From Cryptomeria japonica (Eukaryota > Streptophyta > Pinopsida > Cupressales > Cupressaceae), in the NCBI RefSeq assembly GCF_030272615.1, contig NC_081406.1:260825386-260889385 (forward strand): 64,000 nucleotides of DNA, in the 5' to 3' direction. The notes under the pieces are model-generated. The model did no database searches and had not been told where the DNA came from. It saw only the letters and a program-made list of their open reading frames with translations. A program made the translations under genes and the position numbers. This document shows positions 9,919 through 21,479 of this stretch, in pieces (position 1 is the first letter of the stretch; every line of letters begins with the position of its first letter).

Positions 9919-11900
9919 ACACGCTTACTGATCTAACTTTTTTTACTTTTTTATTTGTAGGGCTGTACAGGAATTTGGATGCACAATTGACTTGACAGAA
10001 ATTTGTAATTGCACATTTTGATGCACAATTGATATCATTTTGATTCACAATTTTGATTCGCAATTGCACTAACTGATGCGTAATTGCGGGGATAGCCCAT
10101 AAATTAAATTTTATTTGTCATTTTTTATTTATTTCCATTTGCGAAATTAACCCATCAAACTTTTGCAATTCTAGAAAAATTATTTTCATGCATAAAATGT
10201 CTCTAATCTAATGGCAGGAAGACTAATTTTCAAGATTCCATGTGCTAGAAGGAGGAAACAAAACAAGAGACAACAAAAAGATTATCAAAGAAAGCGAAAA
10301 CTTCTCTCTTCTGTCTTTTTCTTTTGTCTAATTTTTTTACTGATGCACAATTGATCTATTAGAAATTCACAATTGCCCAGTTAGTAGTTTGCAATTGATT
10401 AGATGTTAGTTCGCATTTGCAGGTTTAGGTTAGAATGTTCATGTTTATTCTTCTATGTTTCCTGTCAGTAATTAGTTATGTTTCTTTAAACAGAGAGATC
10501 AAATCTATAACCAACTTAGTCCAACTTTGAAAAGTCATAACTTTTCACTTCGAACTCAAAACTGCAAACTGCTTACATCGTTGGAAAGATCTCCAAGATC
10601 TCTAGTTCCAGTCCTTTTTGGACCTTCCTACAACAACATTCATAAAGGACCATTCAAAAATTCAAGGACTAAAAATGCTCCGAAGACCTCCAAAAATGTC
10701 ATTTACTAACATGTAGAAAATATCAAAAATTATATTTTTGAAATTAGTTTATGATCCTTTAATGTTCTGGTTTTTCTTCATTCTCTATCATTAAAGTGTT
10801 ATGTATCCATAGATAGAGGAGCCAAATTTGTAACCAAAGCAAAGGATTAGGCTGGAGAGCCCACCATGTGACCCATCTTTTTCATGCTTTATTTCATTTT
10901 TTGCATTAGGATAACACCTTTAGAAGGCCTGCCTCCCAAGTAGCCCATAAGGCCAAGTGAGAGGGAACGACCTAAGTGGCAAGGGTTAAAGCTAAGAAAT
11001 CCAATCCACTATAAACAAATGTATATGTGATGAAAATCATATGTGACAAGTGTTACATGCTGTCACAATGGCATTATGCCTCCCTCAGTGCCTATACGGT
11101 ACATTAAATCTATAGAGCGTAACCTCTACAAACTGGGAGACCTCCCTTAACAGAGTGTAAAATGCTGCTAATTGTGACCACTCGAACGAAACCCTTTTAA
11201 ATACCTTAGAAATTAGAAGCCCAACTGAGTCAGTAACCAGATACTTTTATTATCATAGTGCAAGGGTGGGGAATAATCCGCCCCTAAGACACTCACCATA
11301 TATCTCCCAGGATAACGAGCCAATTGAAGAGTGGTCTTCTTAGGTTTAATTTCTGGACAAAGGCAAAAAAACGGGCACACCTTAGGGTGTGACAGGGTTG
11401 TTTGAGCTGATAGAGTATCAAGATGTGGGTTGTGGTAATATTCATGACCTTTTGACCTTAGGAGAGTTTGCTTGATGTATCGAATGACCTAAATTTTATC
11501 GAAAACAAAATGAGGTTATGAAAAAGATCTCAACATTCACAAGGGTTTAAAAAAATCCTTTAAATAGTGCTCTCTCTTGGTTATGTCAAGTTGTTTTCCA
11601 TTGCTTTGTTGTTGTGTCTTTGCTACATTATCAAACAAAAACAAAGTGGAATCTCAACCAAGTTTTGTCAAAAACATGAACAAGAATCTCAATGAAAACT
11701 TCAAGTATCAACATCAACGTCAAAATCAAAATCAAAATTGTCAGTTTTAGAGAAATGGAGAAAATATCTTACATGTTGTGATCTTAGGTCCAAACCAATC
11801 AAGTGAACATCATGGAATGGCGTTATGAATTTCATAGGGAAGGTGAATAATTCAACCCTTTCATTCTTATTTTACCATCATCCATAGAGATTTTAGCTCA
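9919..11900. other. Leader of the LARD-like element with clustered ACAATTG motifs
   Basis: This is non-coding. From about 9978 to 10430 it holds repeated (T)GCACAATTG or related CAATTG words. The segment about 10800-11400 is more GC-balanced and resembles retroelement leader sequence. There is no long frame. Confidence 0.5.
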
Positions 11901-11913
11901 ACAAATCAAGACT

Positions 11914-13572
11914 TTGCAACAACAAATGAGAGACATGACTAGTCCTAACAACCATAGGGATTGGTTAGAAAAAATGATGAGAGAAATGATAATCAAAAGA
12001 GAATCATTATCATGCCAACATTCTTATTCTTGTGAGACCATTCAAACATGCCAACCTTCATTCTTCAACAAAATCATTCCTACTATAGTTCAACCAACAT
12101 TAGAGTCATGTCAACCTTCTTTTTCTTTTAACCCAACATATCAATCACATCAAACACATCAACCCAACATTCAAAGTTCCCCTTTCAACCAAAATCAAAT
12201 CCCATTCAACCAAAGTCTGAATCAATCATATCTATCCACCATTTCATCATCCCCTTGGGTCACACAAGAGCGTTCCACACCATCTCTATCCAATAATGCA
12301 ATCTCCCAAGGACTATCCATAATTCAAATCCAATCTAATCCAAGTAATGATTCAAAGAGTCTCATTCAAAGTCATTTCTCATCAAGACAAAGTGTTGAAA
12401 CCTTCCAAAAATCTCCCATGCATATCCAAACACTTTCCCTGTATCAAGAGGATAATCCAAAATCAAAAGAAATCAGTCATGAAACAAAACAAGATTAAGA
12501 ACAAATCCTTCCATCCTACCCATTTTTTTAACAAGATCCCACTGACCAAGAATCTTATGATGATCCCCTCATTCTTTTCTATTACATTCATAATAAAACC
12601 CTTTTATCTCAAGAGCAAGATGTTTTTTCAAGTCCCATCCAACATCCACCTCCTAAGAAAGATTAGGACATCCCTTTCATCCTTCCTAATAATTCCTTTC
12701 CAAGTCAAGATCAAGTCATCCCTTCACCTTCATGTCCTAAACAAGATCTCATTATTTATCCAGATCCTTATCAAGATCCCTCTTTCCCTTCATCTCCATG
12801 TCATAATCCTCAATGTTCCTCACAATATTTCCTCTCAAATGAACTTACCATTTCTCCTAGTCTCCCTCATGATCCCAATCCCTCTACACAAGTTGTTCAT
12901 GAACCCCTTATCAATGAAGTCGCCAACCTAGATCATACTACCCAGAGCAACTTGTCAATAATTGTATGTGTGCCATCATCAAATGCCAATGTAGTGACAA
13001 AAATAAGCATAGTACCAGTTAATGAGATCAACCTCTGGTTGGATTCATCATCCTCTTCAAGTTCATCAATAAAAACAAACATAACACCTGCTCATCTCAC
13101 AACTTCGGAACTAAAATCTATTTGCCTCATATACCTGCACTTGAAAGACTAGTGGCAACAAGATCTATCATAGATGAATTGGTTTGAAAATAATGAGGGT
13201 ATAGCTCAATTCATGGGTACCAGAGCTAGATTTCCCTCTGATGATCCACAAAATCCAAAAACTCAGAAAATCAACATTGGAGATGCCAAACATGTGCACC
13301 AAGCTGAATATCCTATTGAAAAAGAAAGGTTTATCCAACTCTTTAAATACAGACCAATGAACTATTTACACAAAATTCATATCGACCCAATAACAACATC
13401 CACCTTAAAAGATATTACATCTAAGGTCTGGGTTATTCTAAATTTCACTGCATTGTATTGCATATCTGTATTTCAAATTACACAACATATAGCTACATAT
13501 CATTATTGCTTTACATATAGTTGTATCAATAAAGCAAGGAGATTTTCTAAGTCATTCACCTGTCTGCACTGA
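11914..13572 (+). pseudogene. Decayed Gln/Asn/Ser-rich frames in the LARD internal region
   Basis: Three consecutive frames (11914-12498, another frame to about 12931, and 13174-13572) encode low-complexity Gln/Asn/Ser/His-rich peptides with many Gln-Pro-Ser and Ser-His-Gln words. No zinc knuckle, protease or polymerase motif is present. They sit where gag would be expected and may be its remnants, broken by frameshifts, but there is no domain support. No function is assigned. Confidence 0.35.
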
Positions 13573-16563
13573 AGGGAGAGAAGGTGGTCTCATTTCCTAG
13601 ATACTTGTCCATGAAGTCTTTAGGAGGTCTTTATTCATTCATCTTCAATGCCACCTTGTGATTGAGCTTTATCCATGGTTGAGTAGAGATTTCACTATCA
13701 AGTCTTGTTACCCAGAGTCTATCGATTGCTATATATCTCAAACATTAATCAATAGCTCTAAGTCATTACAGATACCTAGTTGGTCATGTGGCTAGTGAAA
13801 AATCCAAAATTTTGCTTTAGTGTCGTTGTAAATGTCATACCCAAATAGGTTTCATTTCTTACAAGTCAAGGCAATAAAATAAAAGAAAAAAGTGCTACAC
13901 CAATATCCATCTCAAGGCAAAAATGAGCAAAGATATATAATTGAAATATCATGCCAAAATATGCAATAAAAGCTTGACTAAGGGAACATGAGAGTAACTC
14001 CATCAGGGATATGGAAGCCTGCTGGCGATGGAGCAATATTCGAAAGATTATGGTGTATAACCTCGTTGGAGCCCTATAAGCTTGCTAGCAATGAGGCTCT
14101 ATTCAGGTTGCTTTTGAAGTCGGAATAACTCACATAGCTAGTCACATAGGATTCCAAGGGTCTTTGATGGTTATAAGAGTCAAAATGAATCCAAGTGCAC
14201 ACACATGGGCAAAAGAAGATCAAAGTTTCAAGAATTGATGGAAAAAAATTATGCACCTCCATTCATAAATCTTGGTTACATAGTGTGTTAAATTGAATGG
14301 TCTAAGGTCTTCTAAGAACGGATTGAACTCCTATCTCTTAAACATTTTGCATCTTTAATTCAATTAGTGTATTTTAGATTGAAAGATGCACGTGATCATC
14401 CTTGTTCGAATAGGAACTGCATCTCCAGAATGCATCTTGCATTAGAATAACTCATATCAAAAAATTCATTATCTCCATATGAATCACCTAGATCATCATG
14501 TCCAATAGGTCTACATACTGGGGGCATAACTGAAAAATCCTAAAAATCAGATAAAGTCCTGAAAAAATCCTAAAAAATAAAAAAAAGTCCTAAAAAAACA
14601 TAAAAACATCAAAAAATCAAAATCCAAACAAATCGAAAAACCAAAAATACAAAAACATTTGCAAAACATAAAAAAATCCAAAAATCACAAAAATGTCGTG
14701 AAAAAATCAAAAATCACAAAATGTCTTGAGCAAAGCCATAAAAAGTGAAAAAAATAAAAAAATAAAAAATCTGAAAATCAAAGCAAGAAAGCATGGGCCA
14801 TCCATTAAATCAAATCAACAACAGGTAAACTCTCAAAGTCTACAATCAAACTGATCACATGTATTGTTAATAAATCCATCGATCAAAATCTATCAACATG
14901 TCTTATACAAGGAAGGGTACACTTGAAACCAGACAGATCAATCTTATACGGGGCACTCACTCTTTGAAACCAGACATTCTTATCGATCATCGAGCAATCA
15001 AAACAATGACATAGATCAGTATGGTTGTTGTATTTTGTCCTATTTAGCCTTATATTTATCAATTGATGGTAGTTCATGTTTCATCTTGACAAAACTTAAA
15101 AATCACAAAACAATAAAATCAACCAAAAACATTCAAAAATGATCCACAAAAACTTAAAAGTCGAAAAACTCGAAAAACAAACTAAAAATAAAAAACAATC
15201 AAAACTTGCAATAAAATGTCTCACGAGAAACAAATACCCTAACAGATGTCCAGCAAACACTTCGCACGAAGTTAAACAAAGGATATAACTATCTTATCAA
15301 ACATCTGCAATCAACCTGATCAAGTCTTATCAATCATCGATAAACACATCAACGTGATCATTATCATGTCTTAGACAGAATCGGATACACTTGAAACCAA
15401 ATAGATCAGTCTTAAATGGGGTCCAAAACTTCTGAAACTAGACATTATCAACCATCACATCAAACAAATCAAAGCAAAGACAGTCAATAAAGTTGTTTAT
15501 TTTTGTCTAATTTGGTTTTTATCTTTTATCAATTGGCGAAGATCATGTTACTATGCTACTCAAGGTTGTCCACAAGTGACTAGAGGAGTTGTGATGGGCA
15601 TGATCTTTTTCTTTGTTTGTTGTTTGTGGTTTGAACCGATGAAGTTATGGGTGAATTGCTCTAGTGGGTGTCTGTGATAGGAGCATTTAGACTGTGAATG
15701 CCACACATACCTCGACCCCTAGCATAATTCCTATAATGGAGGGTTCATTCCTTGTCTGCTACGTGTTTGTTTCTTATAGTGAGATATCTATACATCCTGG
15801 TTCCTTATACCTTGGTGTACTAAGCTTCATTATTACATAATAAGGCTCAATGATGAAAATGTGTTGCATTATGAATAAAGACACAAAAGATCATTAATCA
15901 TCAATCACATCATTTCATTTTCTAAATCTCATCATGTTGATTATCTCAATCAAGATCATTCTTTTATCAAGTATCTTTTTGTGGATCGACATGATTATTC
16001 TTTCTGATCATTTCATTCATGTAACATGGTCTCTCTCATCACTTAATTCCAATTTTTTCATCTCTAATTATTTCATTTCCTCACATCAACTATTCTTTAG
16101 TTTCATCATATTTCATCTCTCATCCAACTTTCACCTATCAGTTGTCTTATAAAGGATATGTCCTTCTTGAAGCCAGACATGATCATCTATCTTTGTCTTA
16201 TATAGGATGTATCCTTATTTAAACCAGGCGTTTTGACCATCTTTATCTTATACAAGTTGTCTCCTTCCTGAAACCAAACTTGATCTTTATCAAATCAATC
16301 TCATCAATCCTATCAATCTTATCATCCACACAATCTTTGAATCACTCCAACCATTTATTTTCTCTAATCAAACTCATTTGCATCATCAAGTTAATCGTTC
16401 TTTATCTTTCATCTAGCATTCTTCTTCTTTCGAGAGATCATTCATGCCTTCAATGCACAAACAATCTCTCGAGGGGGCATATTTACACTATAAGTGTCAC
16501 TGGGGCATACTGGGGCAGAAAAATTATGTTTTCTTTGAAACAACGTTGTCTCGACATTGTGTC
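13573..16563. other. Non-coding 3' internal region of the LARD, A-rich and with diverged repeats
   Basis: About 14520-14790 and 15080-15230 are A-rich (AAAAATC-type words). A repeated phrase built on GTCTTATACAAGG...ACTTGAAACCAGAC appears near 14895, 14945, 15370, 15415, 16145, 16195 and 16245. A CTCGAGGGGGCATA stretch occurs at about 16468. No protein domain was recognised. Confidence 0.55.
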
Positions 16564-16576
16564 AAAGAGGGGAAAA
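16564..16576 (+). other. Polypurine tract of the LARD-like element
   Basis: AAAGAGGGGAAAA lies immediately before the TGTAAACACTG start of the 3' LTR. The identical 13-mer sits at the corresponding place of the Tat element (minus strand, 35608-35620). Confidence 0.8.
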
Positions 16577-17368
16577 TGTAAACACTGAAAAATATCTTTT
16601 TCATTATCACTAATTATTCGTCCTAATTAATTAAGTAATTCTTTAATTATTTTATTTTTTTGATCGGTAACAGGTTTAATATTTATATTGCTTGAAAGGA
16701 AAAATATATGCCTTCATCTGCTCTGCAGTGTTCCACTATCTTAAGACTATATGGGGTCTCGTCCCTACAAAATCAAAATGAAACCTGAGATAGAAAGCAC
16801 ACCAGCTATGCCTACCACTAAGGTTACATTCCTTACAACAGGGAAAAACCACCCAAAAAACTGACGGCCTACTCAGGAAACCAACCTACCGGAACCAGCC
16901 AAGGGCCTCCTCCCTAGAAAAGTTGCAGATTGCATGACTGGTTCCTGCATTGGGCTATGCCATCCCAACACTTGTCGTGGTTCCCGGTCATCCTCCTCAC
17001 AACTCACTGTGTTCCACGGTCTTTGCACTCTTCTACGGGATTTGGTGACGCACCAACAATCACCCATCTTCACCAATCGGAGCCTGCGACTTCACTGGGG
17101 TCTGCTTGCCACGCATTTTTACCCGCTCCATCGATCCCATCTTCTGCACAAAGTCCAGCAGTTCCCGCCACCCTTTCCTTGCATCCTCCAACTGGGTTTC
17201 AACCGGGCGAGAGGCCAACCACACCACCAAAGGCTGCACTACATCATTCTACCCACCTAAGCACCTCCATGACCCTTGCTCCATTCTCAAACCCACACCC
17301 ATCTCCACACATTCCACCACCTCCGCCAAGCCACCCGAACATTTTGGTCTCAGCACTAGAGACGTCAC

Positions 17369-17707
17369 CTACGACACCTCCTCCCTTGAACTTCCCACCA
17401 TCAGCGCCAGAGCCACAAATAGGGATGATACATCCAAATTAGTTCGCAGGCGACAGTCAGTGTCTAGGAATTTGTCCCCAAACATCAAGCGAATAGCCCT
17501 CCAAAATTCTTCCTCATCCACCCTAAAAACATTCTTCAGACGATGGCTTGAAATAGTGCCTCGAAAGGCAAGCATTTGGCCCAGTGTGAGCAATGAGAAA
17601 TTTGCTTCCATCATTCCCCTGCCACACAACCAAAACACAGCGCTCGCAAGAGAAATTGCAATCCTCTGCGCAATGCCAAAAAGAAAACGAGGACTAAAAT
17701 GACACAA
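17369..17707 (-). pseudogene. Unrecognised frame downstream of the LINE RNase H
   Basis: A minus-strand frame of about 112 residues follows the RNase H within the LINE insertion. It carries a Phe-Trp-Arg-Ala-Ile-Arg-Leu-Met-Phe-Gly-Asp segment and no motif I can name. It could be the C-terminal part of the LINE ORF2 product or 3' sequence that is open by chance. The overlapping plus-strand frames at 16930-17442 and 17106-17702 look like its shadows. Confidence 0.35.
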
Positions 17708-17974
17708 TCCGCTACCACCCCATCCATTTATTTCATCGCACGCACCACCTCACACCACACATCGCTAGCAATCCAAAGTTCCATTCACTATCATCATTGC
17801 ACCTACACCACCAATTCGCAACTTGTTGCCATTGCGGTGAACTCAATCCATGTGATCCATCCCCACCCCTCAACATGCATATCTAAAATGGTTCACGCAT
17901 AGCTCATCATAACTTCTCGAGTTCCCCTTTCATACTCAAAGCACCTTCATACAAATTCTAAGGGATCCAAATCC

Positions 17975-18395
17975 CTTGAGTCTTCAAAGAAATTAAAATG
18001 TTCAACCAAGGAACCATTTGCACCTACTTTCGAGAGAACATCAGCTTCAGCATTCCCTTCCCTTAGAATATGTGATACTTTAAAATCCCCAAACCCATTC
18101 AGGAGGTCATTTATTCTTTTGATATGTTTATCTAGGTGTCAAGCCTCCATCCTACCCCTAGCAATGTCATTCACCACTAGCTGGGAGTCCCCTTCAAGGT
18201 GTAGTTTTTTTGCCTCCAATTTTTTCGCCATAAGAATTACTTCAATTTCCACCTGACACTCAACTTCATTGTTAGTGCCATCCACCAATCTCTTTGCTCC
18301 AAGTGCTAAAATACTACCTTTCTTATCTCAAACTATGACCCCTAGATGCCCCATCAAAGTTGATCTTGATCCATCACCTGTTTGGCGACATCCAC
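17975..18395 (-). pseudogene. RNase H (RVT_3-type) remnant of the LINE
   Basis: On the minus strand a Lys-Ile-Asn-Phe-Asp-Gly-Ala-Ser-Arg-Gly motif (first catalytic Asp) is followed, in shifted frames, by a Glu-rich helix, Glu-Gly-Asp-Ser (third acidic residue), and a His-Ile-Leu-Arg-Glu-Gly-Asn-Ala-Glu-Ala-Asp end. This order matches plant LINE-associated RNase H domains. Stops and frameshifts make it non-functional. It lies at the 5' end of the truncated LINE copy. Confidence 0.7.
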
Positions 18396-19577
18396 ACATG
18401 ACTTTTATCACCAACCCTAGGAGGATAAGCCCTCAAAATCCCATTAGCAAGCCAAGTAATTCTTTAATTATTTAATTAAGCTAATTATTCTCAATTGACT
18501 CAATCATTATCATTCAACATTTTTAATTATTCAATTTCTATTCTTAAATTAATTAATCATTTACCACCTTTCTCAAATATTAATTAAATATTATTAATTT
18601 AATCTATCATGATTTATCCCTTAATTAAATAATCTTTATTTTTTAATTAATTCTATTTCTAATGTTTAAATTATTTCATTTAAATTATTTTAATTAATTA
18701 ACTTATTCCTCCAATTCCCCAAATTCGAATTTCAAATAATTCCATCTAATTTCATTTCTCTCAAATTGACAATTCCCCAAATGTGGATTTCAATTAATTT
18801 TATCTAATTCCAAATCATCAAATTCATATTTCACTAAATTTGAATTTCAATTAATTTCATGTGCATTTCAGCATTCGAAAAGCCAAATTCAAACCCAAAT
18901 TGAAAATGGAAATCAAATTTAATTTCAAAATCCTACATCACATGTTGAAATCATAATTGATTGATCAAATCTGTTAACTAATTAGTTAACTCAGTTAACT
19001 CCTCAATCACCCCTTTTCACTCCAAATCACCTTTTCTGACTAATCAATCAATCCACTTATCTCTCCAAACAATTCAGTCTTCTATTCAATCAAATCAGTC
19101 AACTGACTAATCAATTGAGTCATCTGGCCAATCAATCTAGTTGACTACTCAATCAAATGAGTTAACAAGTCAATCAATCTAAGTTAACAAATCAATCAAC
19201 TATGTTAACTGATCAATCTAAATCAATGAACTATCAATCAGGACTTGAGTTTAAAATCCCTCCCCATCTCTTATAAAAATCTATATAAGCAACATCAATT
19301 TCTCATTTCAAGATAGAATCAAAATCTTCAAAATATTTGTGTCAATCATATGCAGGAACCCCAGTGAAATACCTGAGAGCCACCTACCACACGAATTGGA
19401 GAAGAGCAATGGAAGCATTTTCAGATTAATTAAGGGAGTTTCATGTTATTTCTTGTGTATTCAATTGATTTGATATCATTTCTTTTATCATTTAGGAGTA
19501 ATTTAATTAGATTAGAGTTGGTGATTCGCTCTAATAATCTAATTATTCTATTTATGCTTAATTTACCCCTGAAAACA

Positions 19578-20450
19578 TAATTCTTTTCATGGGGATTTAT
19601 TCTTTTCAAGTATATGGTAACACATATGAAGCATGTTGATGGCTTACATGACAAGTATAAGTTGAGTTTGTTTATTGCTTCTCTATAGAGTTGCTTCTTC
19701 GCATTCTGATGTATGAACATGCAATTTCAGTCCATGTATAACTCATTGCATTACGAGGATTGTTATGCTTTATTTGGGCTAACTAGAGAATAAATAAAGA
19801 CATTTTGCCTCTAGCTTGGGAATAATGTCAATTGTAACTCAATTGCATGCAAGTTGTTTGGTTTGATGATGTATACGTTTGTTGAAGGTGATATAAAAAT
19901 TGCTTTAATACTGATCAAAATGTGCATGTCCATTATATGCTTTGTTATCTTTCTTCTTTTATGTCTCTTTCAATATAAATGAAGATTTTCAATACATCAT
20001 ATTTTCCACCTACTCGTGCCATTGATGTCAACGATTATGTGGCAATGTTTAGTATTTTTGCATCTATAAACAAGTTTAAATTAGTAGTAAAACCATTTTA
20101 TGTTCAATGCTTTCTAAAAATATAGAAACTCGCAAGTTAGAAATTTACTATGTGGGTTGGTCGGCTGCTACAATAATGGTTACCAGTCATACGAATATTG
20201 CAAACAGAGTTACAATGGGAGTATTTGATTGTTGTAAGGCCAATGTGATGTGTACAAACTTTGTGTATGATCTCCCAAGTAGTTTGAGAGGGTTTCATGT
20301 AGAATATGCATTGATTTTCCATTGTGGGCAATAATGAGTGTGATAACCATGTAACCCTTCCTACAATTTTATATCAAAAAAATAAAATTTCAATTACCCA
20401 ACTCAGATTTATAATTTATAACCGAACAATGAAATTGGGTATGCTGAAAA
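19578..20450. other. No recognised feature
   Basis: AT-rich flank of the LARD-like element. Short open frames around 20107-20334 have no recognisable domain. Confidence 0.5.
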
Positions 20451-20459
20451 TTGCACCAA

Positions 20460-21475
20460 TGAGCTAATAAGGGCATTTAAAGTTACCCTCATAAAAACAC
20501 AAAGAAGAAGATTATGAAGAAATTTTGGTAGTCTAACAGCATGCAAAAATATGTTGCTTAAATAAGACTTTCCAAGAACCCACACAATCACGTCAGTATA
20601 GAATTCAAAATAATATCCTTGATGATAAATTGATATTATTTTCTAGTCTTCTCGAATAGTCTCATTTTACTATATTAGGAAAGTCAAGCTCACTGTGGTG
20701 ATAAACACTTTGTGTTATCTCCTTTGCTTCATTTGTCGATAAACATGATATCTTTCATGTGACGATAAATACGACGTCTTTATTGTGGAGTAAAACATGA
20801 CGTCTTTACTATGGCAATAAACATGGTGTTTGTATCCTACTGACATGATACCAATTGCAAATGAAAGTAATGTGCATCAACTTCATTTGGATTTTTATTT
20901 CACTCGGATCCATCAAGAGGGAAGTTATTGCTAATTTTTCTCTGCACTGACCTAATAACAAACTGCCCTCATAAATACACAAGAAGAATATTTTACAAAA
21001 AAAAATTGGCACTCTAACAGCATGCAAAAATATGTTTCTTAAATAAGACTTTCCAAGAACCCACACCATAGCTATGTTTGTATCCTAATGACTTGATACC
21101 AATTGGAAATGATGGTAATTTTAATCAACTTCATTTGGGCTTTTGTTTGCATTTTGTTTCACTCAAATCCATTAAGTATCAGGGAAGATATTGTGATTTT
21201 TCAATGTGGCGTTAAACACTTTGTGTTGTCTGCATCTCTTGTCATTGTTTCGCAACAACCTTGGTCAACGCAGTTTGCTAACCCACAGAATAGCAATAAC
21301 TTCCTTATCTTTATCTTTACTCTGGCAATAAACACAATGTGTTCGCCTTTGCTTCTTGTGGAAATAAAAATGGTGATGTTACTATGGTGATAAACATGAT
21401 GTCTGTAACCTGATGAATTGAGAACAATTGGAAATGAAAGTAATGTGAGTCTACTTTATTTGGGTTATTGCAATT
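20460..21475. repeat. Three diverged tandem repeats
   Basis: Segments 20480-20590 and 20950-21070 share CCCTCATAAA-ACACAA and AACAGCATGCAAAAATATGT followed by AAGACTTTCCAAGAACCCAC. Segments about 20820-20930, 21075-21190 and 21390-21470 share TGTATCCT-ATGA..TGATACCAATTG and CAACTTCATTTGG. Short phrases of the type ATAAACA-GATGT(C/G)TTTA recur between them. This looks like old tandem repeat DNA. Minus-strand frames of 60-86 codons here are by-products of the repeat. Confidence 0.6.
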
Positions 21476-21479
21476 TTTT

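Larger units (their letters stand above)
16653..18453 (-). mobile_element. 5'-truncated L1-type LINE, minus strand
   Basis: The insertion is bounded by AAGTAATTCTTTAATTATTT at 16633-16652 and again at 18454-18473, a 20-bp target duplication as made by LINE target-primed integration. Read on the minus strand it ends GTTACCGATCAAAAAAAT, a typical plant LINE 3' end with a short A-rich tail. The coding remnant on the minus strand includes an RNase H domain. The element lacks the reverse transcriptase and is heavily 5' truncated. Confidence 0.8.
8741..19577 (+). mobile_element. LARD-like LTR retrotransposon (Tat-related, no RT), plus strand
   Basis: Two direct LTRs (8741-9899 and 16577-19577, the latter with a LINE insertion) flank an internal region of about 6.7 kb. 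Inside the 5' LTR lies TTTGTGAACCTGACGTGAA, a near match to the primer site of the Tat element in this window. Before the 3' LTR lies AAAGAGGGGAAAA, identical to the Tat polypurine tract. The flanks CAATT and TAATT differ at one base and are the likely target duplication. No reverse transcriptase, RNase H or integrase was found, so movement would have needed proteins in trans. This fits a large retrotransposon derivative (LARD) related to Tat elements. Confidence 0.8.
16577..19577 (+). repeat. 3' LTR of the LARD-like element, interrupted by a LINE
   Basis: The start (16577-16652) and the rest (18454-19577) align with the 5' LTR. Without the 1801-bp insertion and one copy of the duplicated target it would be about 1180 bp, close to the 1159 bp of the 5' copy. 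It ends GAAAACA, followed by TAATT. Confidence 0.8.

Noticed and set aside
12347-12931. Second long frame in the LARD as a distinct gene
   Set aside because: Low-complexity Ile/Leu/Phe-rich reading of the same pyrimidine-rich region in another frame; no motif.
16930-17702. Plus-strand Pro/Ser/Thr-rich frames in the LINE
   Set aside because: They lie opposite the minus-strand LINE coding sequence and have no domain.
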